Made by a program: the position numbers and the translations under genes
From: Amaurobius ferox
Lineage: Eukaryota > Arthropoda > Arachnida > Araneae > Amaurobiidae
DNA length: 64,000 nucleotides
Direction of reading: 5' to 3'
NCBI GenBank assembly: GCA_951213105.1
Contig: OX578140.1
Location: forward strand, 31,332,018 to 31,396,017
Shown: one piece after another, positions 53,701 to 58,279 of the stretch
Numbering within the stretch: position 1 is the stretch's first letter
Layout of the letters: every line of letters starts with the position of its first letter
Notes under the pieces: model-generated
The model's database searches: none
Seen by the model: the letters and a program-made list of their open reading frames with translations, nothing else
Told to the model about the DNA's origin: nothing

Positions 53701-56700
53701 ATGCTCCGGCCAAACTCTGTGTTAGGAGTAATGCTGCCGTATGGCATTACTCGTGACGTCATATAAAACGGTCGTTCAGCTTTTTTGTGCCTGGCTTTGA
53801 CAGCGGCAGATTTACTATGAAGTTAGTGAAACCTAGATCCGTAGCCGGAGATAAAGTTAAGGAGGAGCTGGAGGGAAATTTAAGGGGGACTGAACAGTCT
53901 TGAAGGAGGGGCTCACCCAAAACACAATTAATCATTTGCATTTATAAACCATAATAGTTACATTATATATTTCAATCCATATAATTGATTAACAAATAAT
54001 TCCATGTCTATATTTGTAAGCTAAGGGCCGATTATTAATATCTATATAGTAGCTACTAAACGTCACTATTAATATATAGTAATTACAATTGATTTTAATA
54101 TTAGCATTAACTAGTAGTAAAGCTGTTAATAATTCGTAGAAAGATTTTGAAAGTTAATGCAAGTTATTGCCTAATACCAATTCTTAGCTACTTATCAGTT
54201 GATTTTGACTCTATAATGTAAAACAGCGAATTCCGTAATAATACAAAAGTATCCTAAATACCATTGTCATAATTTTTAAATATTTTTAAATTAAATACGT
54301 AAATCAATTGGTCATTAGATTAACCACACATTCAGCTAAATTAAGACATTTTTAAAAGAAAATAATTTATAAAAAAATCTCAAAGACTGTTTTTATGCAA
54401 AATTTGAATATTTTATATGAAATTTTATATCACTACTAAAAATTTAATATTCTTATCAGGGAGGAGGGCTGAGTATACCTCTTGGGGAGGCTAAGCCCCC
54501 TCTGGTCCCTGCCTGGATACGGCCTTAGTGAAACAGAAACTTTTGGTTCCGTATATACAGGCGGCCCACAGAAACTCGAGTTTCACAGATTTTTTTACTT
54601 ATGTGATTTGCTTAATTTAATGAAATTATTACTTTTCCTTCATGCATAGTATAATGTATAGGAAATGTATTGCACAACGAGGTCAAAATTCGAGTTTTCG
54701 AGGGAAGGGCATGTTTCAAGCATACTTGAACTCAAATCGAACGTTTTTGGGTTGGTGTCAGATGGTGTGTGTCCATGAGTCTTTGTATGCGGTATGTCAC
54801 GAATGAAGGAAGAGTTTGGAAAAATTTGGTACCATTATTGAAATTGATGAATTCTGGAGCCTAATTGAGTTTTTTCATGACCTATTCATTTTTTTATCAT
54901 TATGGAAGGTCATGAAAATTCATGATCTTCCATAATGATAAATAAAAATTCATTCCAAACATAATTTTTCATTAGAAACTGAATGATATTATAACCTTTA
55001 CGACACTAGCAAAAACCATTCATGCAATGTTTGCACAATTTTTGAAAATAAAAATTGTTAGAAAATCATAACTTTTATTACAGTTGAATAAATTATCATT
55101 TTATACGTTATGATTCCTTACAAAACTAATGACATGTATTTTAGAACGCAAGCATGAATCCTTCTTGACTATATAGAATGTTTTTCAAAAAAAAAAAAAA
55201 TCTTTTCGAAAATAGTGTAGAGTTATTATTGTAAACATGATCATCTGACATTTGCTATGTAAAACAGAACCTTACTTTCATAGACACAGGTAGTGTTTTT
55301 AGATTCGCAGTGCTGAATTCTATATTAGGACTAAAGCCTCTTTAGTCCTTAATAATTGCAATGTAAACCTTTATACATTTGAAAAACGTTGGGGACGCTA
55401 TTGAAATTTAAGGGTTGCAACCCCATGCTCCTCCTTCTGTGTTTTATCAATGCATGTTTTGTCAGAAATTGAATTCTTATAAGCTCACATTTTAATTTGA
55501 TATAACTCAAGAAAGGTTTGAGATAGAACTATAAAACTCTGAATAAAATTCATTTATGATATTAATATTAATTTGTATTCATGATTCGCAGATCAAAATG
55601 TATATTTTTATTTATGAATTTTAATATATAGACCAGTGATATGAAGGGTCTTCTTCATCTAAACTTCTTTTACATTTTTTTTTTGAATCAGTATATCAAA
55701 ATATTTGCAGAAAAATAAAATTTTTATAAAAATATTTATATTTTGTACAAAAGCCATTTGAATGTATAGTTATATCACATAAAGAATCTAATTAAAATAA
55801 ATATAGTTCGTTTTTTCATTTATTCTGTGTAGCAAATAAATGAAATAAAAGAAAATAACTTGTATAAAACATTTTGAATGAAACTATTCATAAATAAATC
55901 AGGAATATAATTTTCTATCCCAGAGCTCTTAAAAATGTAATTTCATGAACTATTGGTTAGGGGTTTCACCGAAAAAGATTCTTGTGACAAGGAGATGTGT
56001 ATGAAAATATATTGCACATCATTAATATACTTTCCAGAAACCTCTGCTGATCTAAAACAGTGGTTCCTAAAGTAGGGTCCGTCACAAACTATTAGAGTGT
56101 CCGTGAATAACACAAGAAGTATTTGTTATAACTAAGTAAATCTTTTTTAAATCCTAATCTTTTTTTAAAGTTATTGCAATTTTTTCAAATGAATACTAAA
56201 TCAATCAATTAAGCTAAAACCATATTTAAAATATTAACTGGCTCACCTCTACCTTCTCATACCGACATCCCTTTTTAAGTAGTTAATTGTTAAATAATCC
56301 TTAGTTAATTGTTGCGTAGTTAATTGTTACGTAGTTATGGAGTTTAAATTATCCGTAGTGAACTTACAATTATTATAATATATTATAATATTATAATTTT
56401 TGATTATTTAAAATTTATTTTAAAATTTTGATTATTAGTTGATTATTATTAGCTTTGATTTTAGTTTTGATTTTAAATGATTATTAGTTATTATTGATGA
56501 GTATTATATTAGTTATTATAAATGTTTATTAGTTATTAGTTATTATTGAGAGATTATTATTGATGATTATTAGTTTTGATTTTAAAATTTTGATATTTAC
56601 AATTATTATAATATATTATAATATTATAGGTCAATATATTATAATTTTTTCATTTTTTTTTCTTTTTGTAAATTTTGTAAGAAAAATCGTTTACATTTTT

Positions 56701-57351
56701 TATGAAACTCACTTCATTTAGTAAAAATTATTCTGGATTAATGTTAGTTTCTTATAATTGTATTACGCATCGCAATTTTTGATCCTTTACTTATTATTCA
56801 CTTTTTTAACCCAACCCTTAATCTGTGATATGAGTTCTGATTGCACCAGTGATTGAGAAAACGCATGGGACGTGAGGTTTCTTGTACGTAACCGCAACTG
56901 TATCGTGCGTGATGATAAAAGTTTTAGCGACTATTGGAACCCATCCCAATAGGTTTGAACGTAGATTCTGATGCATTCCCCAAGCGAATTGCTGTTTTTA
57001 ATATTTCTATAACATAACGTATTTTGGTCGCCATTGTAAATGCCCCACAGCATTTAATAATGCATAACGTTTCATAGGAAATAGATGAAAAATAAATCGA
57101 TAGAAAAATTGGCTCACCATTCTTTTTGTAGAACTTGAGTTCCAGCTTGAGCTCCATCTTGCTTTCTAGCGCTTGCTCGATCTCCAGTTTTGAGTCGTCG
57201 CTAGTCTCGGGCCCGTAGAGGAAGGTGCAGGCGCACCCCTTCTGCATGATCTGGGCGCGAGGAAAGCCCGTCAGATCGCAGAACCCGTCTGAGCAGTAGA
57301 CAATCGGGTAGATATTGGCCACCTGTGCGTTGCCCAGCACGAAGTTACTGT
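1436..57351 (-). CDS. Elk: Elk-type voltage-gated K+ channel (KCNH family), partial gene, 11 exons in window
   Basis: Pore-forming subunit of a plasma-membrane, tetrameric, voltage-gated potassium channel. Exons on the minus strand: 57351-57118, 38911-38768, 37414-37278, 26655-26418, 18183-18023, 16246-16042, 14882-14700, 13016-12817, 6232-5983, 4382-4162, 1575-1436. All introns begin GT and end AG, and phases match at every junction. Domain order: PAS, PAC, basic linker, S1-S6 with SVGFGN filter, C-linker, cNBHD, acidic tail. Elk is preferred over Erg because of [13 protein letters not shown] in [23 protein letters not shown] after S6, and [10 protein letters not shown] after the cNBHD; Eag is less similar still. 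Incomplete: the first ~25 residues before the PAS core and the long C-terminal tail are missing. Introns range from 1.2 to 18.2 kb and are filled with transposons. No premature stop or frameshift is visible, so the gene looks intact and selected. Splicing is inferred from sequence only. Confidence 0.88.
2515..3712 (-). pseudogene. Decayed Tc1/mariner transposase element
   Basis: The minus strand reads a Tc1-like DDE transposase in pieces: [20 protein letters not shown], then QQHNVRLHS (catalytic D replaced in the usual QQDNA), then [19 protein letters not shown] (third acidic residue E) and the C-terminal [15 protein letters not shown]. The frame is broken by stops and shifts. The right end near 3711 resembles the terminus of the 47721 element (GTAGTG followed by TA). 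The left end is not resolved. Confidence 0.7.
4162..4382 (-). CDS. Elk: Elk exon: second half of cNBHD with intrinsic-ligand strand
   Basis: 221 nt (2+219). Acceptor aatcacatag, donor GAT|GTGAGT. It encodes [20 protein letters not shown], then [40 protein letters not shown] and [13 protein letters not shown]. The YNL of TYNLREG aligns with the beta-9 'intrinsic ligand' that fills the pocket in KCNH channels, so cyclic-nucleotide binding is not expected (established knowledge of the family). Confidence 0.9.
5155..5232. repeat. Short imperfect tandem repeat
   Basis: Three or four copies of a GATAAATTGGGTTGAT-like unit alternate with TTTACATGATAA, in the intron between the two cNBHD exons. The rest of this 1.6-kb intron shows nothing recognisable. 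Confidence 0.5.
5983..6232 (-). CDS. Elk: Elk exon: end of C-linker, first half of cNBHD
   Basis: 250 nt (83 codons +1). Acceptor ttttgcag, donor CTTG|GTGAGT. It encodes [20 protein letters not shown], then [40 protein letters not shown] and [20 protein letters not shown], ending [16 protein letters not shown] and CNGSMEVL are the beta-roll strands of the KCNH cyclic-nucleotide-binding homology domain. A LINE 3' fragment begins ~80 bp upstream of the acceptor. Confidence 0.9.
6310..8241 (+). mobile_element. 5'-truncated LINE with RNase H remnant and long 3' UTR
   Basis: At ~6370 the frame reads [19 protein letters not shown], the conserved end of the RNase H domain found in I/R1/LOA-type non-LTR retrotransposons. 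A shifted frame continues [18 protein letters not shown] and [13 protein letters not shown], also typical of that C-terminus. About 1.4 kb of T-rich 3' UTR follows and ends in a GAA microsatellite tail (8228-8241). Frame changes make it inactive. It lies antisense to the channel gene. Confidence 0.7.
8358..9143. mobile_element. 778-bp foldback element with TTAA flanks
   Basis: Long inverted arms (about 8362-8700 and 8800-9139) start GGGTGAGCGTCAGTAAATTT and are almost perfectly complementary, separated by a ~100-bp loop. TTAA stands at both borders (8358-8361, 9140-9143). A TA duplication of a mariner-type element would also fit. No transposase is encoded; ORFs inside are arm translations. 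Confidence 0.72.
10187..10258 (+). mobile_element. SINE 3' tail fragment
   Basis: Carries the GACCGTCC...GGTAGGTCGGACGGTC stem of the SINE at 15405, followed by a CAACAACAACAAC tail. The 5' tRNA-like part is absent. Confidence 0.62.
10714..10742. repeat. (ATT)n microsatellite
   Basis: About ten ATT/TTA triplets in an otherwise AT-rich stretch. From 9145 to 10010 and from 10260 to 12816 nothing else recognisable was seen. Confidence 0.85.
12817..13016 (-). CDS. Elk: Elk exon: S6 and C-linker
   Basis: 200 nt (2+198). Acceptor gcttatcgcag, donor GAG|GTAAAC. It encodes [20 protein letters not shown], then [20 protein letters not shown] and [20 protein letters not shown], ending GIDPNE. S6 carries the gate-region [14 protein letters not shown]. 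The following helices are the C-linker that couples the cNBHD to the gate. Confidence 0.9.
13790..14080 (+). pseudogene. Reverse transcriptase remnant (Penelope-like)
   Basis: A frame reads [11 protein letters not shown], an RT catalytic box with the first D of xDD changed to N. About 100 nt later comes [17 protein letters not shown], which in Penelope-like and related RTs follows the catalytic box. Stops intervene, so it is inactive. It lies in the intron between the S6 and pore exons. Confidence 0.55.
14700..14882 (-). CDS. Elk: Elk exon: turret, pore helix, selectivity filter, start of S6
   Basis: 183 nt (2+180+1). Acceptor cttgccgcag, donor GGAG|GTACGT. It encodes (G)[18 protein letters not shown], then [40 protein letters not shown] and IG. 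SVGFGN is the KCNH potassium selectivity filter. VSANTNAEK fits Elk, whereas Erg has VSPNT. NETD gives a possible N-glycosylation site in the turret. Confidence 0.92.
15405..15689 (+). mobile_element. tRNA-derived SINE, full length
   Basis: 285 bp flanked by the 12-bp duplication AATAACTATAAA (15393-15404 and 15690-15701). The 5' part has pol III promoter boxes: A-box-like AGTGGTTAGCGCAAGGG and B-box GGTTCAATTCC. The body ends in a stem (GGCCGTCC...GTCGGACGGTC) and a GAAGAAGAAGA tail. Complete SINE anatomy; the duplication suggests a fairly recent insertion. The tail resembles that of the LINE ending at 8241. Confidence 0.88.
16042..16246 (-). CDS. Elk: Elk exon: S4 voltage sensor and S5
   Basis: 205 nt (68 codons +1). 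Acceptor ctcctttcag, donor GTAG|GTAAGA. It encodes [20 protein letters not shown], then [20 protein letters not shown] and [20 protein letters not shown]. The K/R-every-third-residue pattern ([14 protein letters not shown]) is the S4 sensor. DRYSQYS is the S4-S5 linker, and [11 protein letters not shown] is S5 as in Elk/Erg. Confidence 0.91.
17740..17950 (-). repeat. Retroelement 3'-tail repeat related to 46700-46860
   Basis: Shares an ACTGGT(C/T)TACTAGTTTCA segment, a downstream CTTCTT...GGACCGA stretch and a similar AT-rich flank with the Penelope-like 3' region near 46750. Probably the 3' end of the same family. Confidence 0.4.
18023..18183 (-). CDS. Elk: Elk exon: end of S2, S3
   Basis: 161 nt (2+159). 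Acceptor gggttccag, donor AGG|GTAAGT. It encodes (D)[39 protein letters not shown] and [14 protein letters not shown]. The NFRTT and [16 protein letters not shown] motifs mark the S2-S3 loop and S3 of KCNH channels, including the conserved acidic residues of the voltage sensor. Confidence 0.9.
18340..18672 (+). pseudogene. Internally deleted mariner/Tc-type transposase remnant
   Basis: The start reads [20 protein letters not shown], like the N-terminal helix-turn-helix of an IS630/mariner-type transposase. The end reads [15 protein letters not shown] then [12 protein letters not shown] and a stop, like its C-terminus. The middle (all catalytic residues) is missing. Confidence 0.55.
18736..18777. 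repeat. (TA)n microsatellite
   Basis: Uninterrupted TA run of about 40 bp. Confidence 0.9.
19613..19962 (-). pseudogene. Naiad-like Penelope RT C-terminal (thumb) fragment
   Basis: Reads [20 protein letters not shown] then [20 protein letters not shown] and a 3' stop, matching the thumb-region reading [13 protein letters not shown]...[10 protein letters not shown] of the plus-strand copy at 22440-22728. It is oriented away from that copy, with the TA microsatellite between them. Residues upstream of this block are the TA run translated. Confidence 0.62.
19963..20046. repeat. (TA)n microsatellite between two Naiad-like fragments
   Basis: Two TA runs (about 19963-19994 and 20017-20046) joined by TCGCCAACAATATATATACA. 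Retroelement pieces diverge from either side of it. Confidence 0.85.
20173..20660 (+). pseudogene. GIY-YIG endonuclease domain of a Naiad-like Penelope element
   Basis: Begins [16 protein letters not shown], then [20 protein letters not shown] and [12 protein letters not shown]. The IYKL/YIGRT pair, downstream R and H, and cysteine pairs are those of Penelope-type GIY-YIG endonucleases. The same frame continues through two in-frame TGA codons (20428, 20443) to [20 protein letters not shown], with a TAA at 20548. A +1 frame then gives [18 protein letters not shown] and FPYGLN, the usual end of the domain. It lies upstream of the RT (21300-22728) in the same orientation: the permuted EN-RT order of Naiads. 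The TGAs may be decay or selenocysteine codons. Confidence 0.75.
20661..22740 (+). pseudogene. Naiad-like Penelope element: linker and reverse transcriptase
   Basis: The linker carries [29 protein letters not shown] and [20 protein letters not shown]. The RT runs through [36 protein letters not shown] and [11 protein letters not shown], then (shifted) [17 protein letters not shown], the catalytic [11 protein letters not shown], and the thumb [13 protein letters not shown]. Breaks: frameshift near 22060, TGA at 22111, a SINE fragment at 22162-22219, TAA at 22274, TAG at 22726. The two D of YIDD are present. The CxC linker motif expected of Naiads is not clearly intact (LCQF near 21233, beside a likely indel). 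Confidence 0.72.
22162..22219 (-). mobile_element. SINE 3' fragment inserted in the Naiad-like RT
   Basis: Carries the SINE tail stem (CCAGACCGTCCGAC...ATTTGGACGACCGG) flanked by the 15-bp duplication TACCTTCTCAAGTGT (22147-22161, 22220-22234). Removing one duplicate and the insert restores the RT reading across [13 protein letters not shown]. Confidence 0.75.
23980..26110 (-). repeat. Unclassified dispersed repeat family, three degraded copies
   Basis: Copies at about 24260-23980, 25500-25290 and 26110-25970 share blocks: a CCATGGACCGATTTCGCG segment, an (A/G)TAATCCACAATTTTGCGAG-like segment, and AGCTCAGGCTACACGAAG. The first copy keeps an 87-codon frame (24175-23912) with [20 protein letters not shown]; no family is recognised. 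The phrase FANLYG is superficially like the channel's AANLYS but the rest does not match. Probably gene-fragment or transposon debris. Confidence 0.45.
24770..25110 (-). pseudogene. LINE ORF2 C-terminal fragment (zinc-knuckle region)
   Basis: The minus strand reads [40 protein letters not shown] and C. The C-x2-C...H-x4-C pattern after an LLTGHD block, followed by IEKYWR, is the usual end of RNase-H-bearing non-LTR retrotransposon ORF2. Only this end remains. Confidence 0.66.
26418..26655 (-). CDS. Elk: Elk exon: S1 and S1-S2 loop
   Basis: 238 nt (79 codons +1). Acceptor ttcttgcag, donor ATTG|GTACGT. It starts [21 protein letters not shown]1 is [20 protein letters not shown], followed by the loop [16 protein letters not shown] and the start of S2, [14 protein letters not shown] short direct duplication of an acacgaaaagtaac block lies just upstream of the acceptor (26682-26720). 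Confidence 0.9.
27124..27427 (-). mobile_element. Hairpin-headed element, subfamily A, truncated
   Basis: Head hairpin at 27390-27427 (ACTTTCCCTA...TAGGGAAAGT). The body shows the recurring GTACGATT/GGCCCACAA-type blocks in reverse. The tail is missing. Confidence 0.6.
27540..28414 (-). mobile_element. Hairpin-headed element, subfamily B
   Basis: The head palindrome ACTTTCTC...GAGAAAGT sits near 28391-28414, followed by an ACAGACAGACGGACATCC microsatellite-like block. The 27788-28260 part is repeated at 63565-64000. Noncoding. Confidence 0.55.
28894..31375 (+). mobile_element. Hairpin-headed element, subfamily A, split by a Tc1-like element
   Basis: The head palindrome starts at 28894 and the tail TCTGCAGGGAAAA...CACATC ends near 31375. 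Between 29278 and 30958 it is interrupted by a Tc1-like insertion. The flanks rejoin as AAATTTGGTA/AGCCAC, the sequence seen uninterrupted in other copies. Confidence 0.75.
29278..30958 (-). mobile_element. Complete Tc1-like element, transposase broken
   Basis: Terminal inverted repeats start CAGTAGTGGCCAAAATTGT, extend well over 100 bp and are flanked by TA. The minus-strand transposase is in pieces: a helix-turn-helix segment (30364-30137, with [18 protein letters not shown]), WSDE (first catalytic D region) near 30070, [11 protein letters not shown] (second D), and [15 protein letters not shown] replacing the usual [10 protein letters not shown], so the third acidic position is damaged. 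Frameshifts and stops make it non-autonomous. Confidence 0.8.
31600..31990 (+). mobile_element. Hairpin-headed element fragment with internal duplication
   Basis: The head resembles subfamily C (CACTTTTCCTGCATACATGG..., TTTCGACGGATT, GAAGTGATGTCTGTGTGT). A ~75-bp unit is tandemly duplicated: GTATGTATATGTGTGAGTCT and the following CTTTAATGAACACTTTGC recur at about 31752-31826 and 31827-31901. Confidence 0.55.
32720..33638 (-). mobile_element. Hairpin-headed element, subfamily C, full length
   Basis: Reverse orientation: the tail side begins TCTGATGTGGGC-like at 32722 with ACTTTCCTTATA at 32741. The head hairpin (CCTTATACATTATGTATATAAGG) ends at 33638. It contains a (CA)n run at 33466-33507. 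Noncoding; ORFs across it are the CA run and repeat body. Confidence 0.75.
34687..35468 (+). mobile_element. Hairpin-headed element, subfamily A, copy 1 of a tandem pair
   Basis: Head ACTTTCCCTGCA with internal palindrome to GGGAAAGT (34687-34723), then a TCGAAAA...TTTTCGA-type inverted motif, a TGTG/CTGT microsatellite, two tandem copies of a ~125-bp block containing CTAATGGACCGAATTT, and an A-rich body. The tail is TGCAGGGAAAGT (35437-35448) then CATGTGCTG...CACATCAGA. No ORF function is credible. Confidence 0.75.
35474..36218 (+). mobile_element. Hairpin-headed element, subfamily A, copy 2 of a tandem pair
   Basis: Same organisation as copy 1, separated from it only by TTTTT. The tail TGCAGGGAAAGT is at 36188-36199 and ends CACATCAGG before a T-run. 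Confidence 0.75.
36355..36935 (+). pseudogene. Non-LTR retrotransposon RT C-terminus and 3' UTR
   Basis: Reads [20 protein letters not shown] then [20 protein letters not shown], the standard end of LINE RT ORFs (LEY..VWDP...RIE.VQ.K.LR). It continues in shifted frames through [16 protein letters not shown] and [20 protein letters not shown], and ends near AATTGAATAAAATAG. Related to the 365-770 copy. Confidence 0.68.
37278..37414 (-). CDS. Elk: Elk exon: basic linker before S1
   Basis: 137 nt (2+135). Acceptor cctctgcag in minus-strand sense, donor AAT|GTGCGT. It encodes [18 protein letters not shown], then [18 protein letters not shown] and [23 protein letters not shown] is characteristic of Elk/Erg N-linkers. 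The exon is too short to stand out as an ORF; it was found by reading the minus strand between the PAC and S1 exons. The phases of both neighbours (1 in, 0 out) confirm it. Confidence 0.82.
38540..38640. repeat. ~50-bp tandem duplication
   Basis: GGTATTTATAAATTGAGTTA followed by TATTTGGAGGTAAAAGAA occurs twice in succession with small changes, ~120 bp from the PAC exon donor. Confidence 0.6.
38768..38911 (-). CDS. Elk: Elk exon: PAC / end of eag domain
   Basis: 144 nt (2+141+1). Acceptor ctttctag, donor G|GTTAGC. It encodes [20 protein letters not shown] then [20 protein letters not shown] and EEDLEDN. The [13 protein letters not shown]...[11 protein letters not shown] block is the conserved second half of the KCNH eag domain. 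It is separated from the PAS exon by the 18.2-kb intron that contains the satellite array. Confidence 0.88.
39002..39210 (+). mobile_element. tRNA-derived SINE, 3'-truncated or variant
   Basis: GGTGGGACAGCCCAGTGCTA opens as in the 15405 SINE. B-box-like GAGTTCGATTCC sits at ~39053, and the body matches to the GGGTACGGTCTCTGTG and CACTGAGTTCCGGTCTAAAT blocks. The terminal stem and triplet tail are missing. Confidence 0.72.
39540..39762 (-). mobile_element. Hairpin-headed element fragment, subfamily C-like
   Basis: Contains a short CACAC/CCCACCCATACATACA stretch, the GCTTGAAACGTGCTCGTCCG and TCGAAAACTCGAATTG blocks, and a head hairpin ending TAGGAAAGT at 39762. A second degraded head lies at about 40205-40280. 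Confidence 0.55.
40857..43652. repeat. ~218-bp satellite array, ~13 monomers, higher-order pattern
   Basis: Monomers are marked by TACCGTCATGGAAGAGGGAC. Marker positions (41025, 41243, 41461, 41679, 41907, 42098, 42316, 42534, 42752, 42980, 43181, 43409, 43635) give spacings 218, 218, 218, 228, 191, 218, 218, 218, 228, 201, 228, 226. The middle is nearly identical between monomers and the ends are diverged, as in arrays homogenised by unequal exchange. The 228/191 pair reflects a ~10-bp insertion (TACTGAGGTC) and a ~27-bp deletion. It lies in the 18-kb intron and encodes nothing obvious. Confidence 0.93.
43991..44134. mobile_element. Short piggyBac-like MITE with TTAA flanks
   Basis: TTAA at 43991-43994 and 44131-44134 bound a 136-bp element whose left end CTTTTTGCTTACGGGTGG matches the 888 element and whose right end is CCCAAAAAG. 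It keeps the AAACATTGGCGTCCACG block of the larger copy. Confidence 0.62.
45230..45840 (+). repeat. Dispersed repeat with G-runs (copy 1)
   Basis: Starts near CAAGAGGAGCTGGAGTGAAA with a G-run at 45266-45282. It ends near a second G-run (45779-45791) with TATGTCTCCTGGGGGGGCTC and AGCCCCCTACTTTTC. Order and sequence match 53850-54530. No ORF; class unknown. Confidence 0.6.
46700..47440 (-). pseudogene. Canonical Penelope-like element: C-terminal GIY-YIG end and 3' region
   Basis: The minus strand reads [20 protein letters not shown], then [15 protein letters not shown] and [15 protein letters not shown]. This resembles the YxGQTkR..K.R..EH...S.IAEH part of a Penelope endonuclease with G to D in the YVGQT position. 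About 450 bp of T-rich 3' sequence follows, ending near TTCATAGGCAAATAACAG. Distinct from the Naiad-like copy. Confidence 0.55.
47667..47720. repeat. (TA)n microsatellite
   Basis: Continuous TA run of ~54 bp. The Tc1 element at 47721 is inserted at its edge; ORFs rich in YIYIY here are artefacts. Confidence 0.92.
47721..49192 (-). mobile_element. Tc1-like element, full length, transposase pseudogenised
   Basis: ~45-bp inverted repeats (ACTACGTGACAGTGAAAATG...) lie at both ends, with TA on each side. Minus-strand transposase pieces: an N-terminal helix-turn-helix region (48823-48617), FSDEPRF (first D, out of frame with the next block), [29 protein letters not shown] (second D) and [16 protein letters not shown] (E). 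Shifts near 48500-48600 break it. A SINE fragment with its own duplication is nested at 47874-47944. Confidence 0.85.
47874..47944 (-). mobile_element. 5'-truncated SINE nested in the Tc1-like element
   Basis: SINE tail stem in reverse (CCCAGACCGTTCGACC...GGTTTGGACGGCCGGGAA order) with a GTTGTTGTTG triplet end. Exactly flanked by the 12-bp duplication CTGATCAGTAGG (47862-47873, 47945-47956). Confidence 0.85.
50123..50163. repeat. Short near-perfect hairpin
   Basis: A 19-bp stem (ATCTTTGAATGGCAACATT and its complement, one G-T wobble) around a 3-base loop CGA. Function unknown; could be a degraded foldback end. Confidence 0.6.
50258..52110 (-). mobile_element. Hairpin-headed element, subfamily C, interrupted by a nested copy
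   Basis: The tail half (50258-50692) is nearly identical to 32722-33115 and the head half (51575-52110) resumes where it stops (TATGACTTTTTGATAATTT), ending at the head hairpin TATATAAGGAAAGT. The (CA)n block is 51893-51990. The gap is filled by the plus-strand copy 50694-51570. Confidence 0.78.
50694..51570 (+). mobile_element. Hairpin-headed element, subfamily C, nested insertion
   Basis: Complete: head ACTTTCCTTATA with palindrome to GGAAAGT, the TCGAATTCGAGTTTTCGACG block, GTGATGTCTGTGTGTGTG, body, and tail ATATAAGGAAAGTCATGTG ending CACATCAGA. T-runs flank it on both sides (TTTTT before, TTTTTTTTTT after). Confidence 0.8.
52440..52775 (+). repeat. Imperfect ~120-bp tandem units
   Basis: AGGCTGAATTTTTGCA-type cores recur at about 52459 and 52597, with a weaker AATAGGCTGAAACTCA at 52739, each followed by a purine-rich stretch. 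Origin unknown. Confidence 0.45.
52831..53303. mobile_element. Foldback MITE
   Basis: Arms of ~200 bp (52831-53040, 53100-53303) are inverted complements. Each contains CTTTCGAGCGTTAATACGCT plus the CATCAGTGGCTACATGAAAA block, and ends AAAATTAAGG at the outer borders. No coding content; a clear target duplication was not identified. Confidence 0.75.
53850..54530 (+). repeat. Dispersed repeat with G-rich ends (copy 2)
   Basis: AAGGAGGAGCTGGAGGGAAA through GAAGGAGGGGCTCACCC at the left and GAGTATACCTCTTGGGGAGG, CTAAGCCCCCTCTGG at the right correspond in order to 45230-45840. Confidence 0.6.
54620..55260 (+). mobile_element. Hairpin-headed element, diverged subfamily C
   Basis: The head TACTTTTCCTTCATGCATAG...TATAGGAAATG, AAAATTCGAGTTTTCGAGGG, GTTTCAAGCATACTTGAA, a short GTGTGTGTCC block and the AAAATTTGGTACC block follow in the family's order. 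No clear tail. Confidence 0.55.
56340..56660. repeat. AT-rich low-complexity tract
   Basis: Dense TTATTAG/TTATTATTGAT and TATTATAATATTATAA repeats. 55260-56340 and 56660-57117 hold nothing recognisable. Confidence 0.7.
57118..57351 (-). CDS. Elk: Elk exon: PAS domain
   Basis: First coding exon seen; 234 nt, 2 nt carried in and 1 nt carried out. The acceptor is cctttgcag just before 57351 and the donor is G|GTGAGC. It encodes about 77 residues beginning [20 protein letters not shown], then [20 protein letters not shown] and ending FYKKN. This is the eag-domain PAS core, which in KCNH channels docks on the cNBHD and slows deactivation. Because the exon enters in phase 1, an upstream exon with the start Met and amphipathic cap must exist; none was found between 57352 and 64000. 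A mariner-like foldback element ends only ~45 bp upstream of the acceptor. Confidence 0.9.
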
Positions 57352-57395
57352 CTGCAAAGGCAAAATAAGATATATTTAGCTGCTGTGCGAATGCA

Positions 57396-58252
57396 TACAG
57401 GGTCTCCCAAAAACATCCACTTCCACCTTTATTCATTAAATATTGATCGAAATCGATAAAAATTTTCAGGGAGTTAAATTTGAAGAAATACAAAATTTAA
57501 ATTTTTATACGGCCCCCGTACAAAAACATTTCCAATGAGTAAAATGTGCCCCATACGCTAATAAGGTGATGTACAAAATTACAGCATTTTATCGTAAAAA
57601 GTCCCAGAGATATGTTTAAACAAATTTGGTGAGGGATTAATCACCATTAAAATGTAAATGTTTACAGCAAAAGTGCAAATGACGCAACGCAGAAATGCAT
57701 CATAGGCAAATAATACCTGCCTCTTATCTTTAATGGATCTTTGGCATGGATGGAAACATTTCGAACAAACTTTGTAATCTTTGTGTAAAGTTATTATTTC
57801 TACACAGTGTAGATAATTTTGTACCAATAAATAGCGAAATTATTATTTATTTGTAATCATTGTTTTCTTTGGTAATTTATGCATGACCCCTGAAACGCGA
57901 TCTGCCGACATGATTTTTCCTGTCTGAGAACCCATGTCGATGCATCGAAAAGTGGTTTAAGTCAGCATTTTTGTCTTTTCATATCTCTAGGACTTTTTAT
58001 GATAAAATGCTGAAATTTTGTACATCACCTTATTACTGTATGGGGTACATTTTACTCATTGGAAATGTTTTTGTACGGGGGCCGTATAAAAATTCAAATT
58101 TTGAATTTCTTAAAATTTAATTCCCTTGAAATTTTTAATCGATTTCATAAAATTCTGTACCTTTTTTACGCAACTTTGTAATTTATTATATATGCCTAAG
58201 ATCAATATTTAAGGAGTAAAAGCTGAGGTCAATGTTTTTGGGACACCCTGTA
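57396..58252. mobile_element. Mariner-like foldback element next to the PAS exon
   Basis: Ends are TACAGGGT(C/G)TCCCAAAAACA inward on both sides with TA at the borders. Arms (about 57398-57600 and 57985-58250) are imperfect complements, including TACGGCCCCCGTACAAAAAC and CACCTTATTA blocks. No transposase. The left end is 45 bp from the PAS-exon acceptor. Confidence 0.75.
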
Positions 58253-58279
58253 TAATGCTATTCATTCCAAATTAATCTG

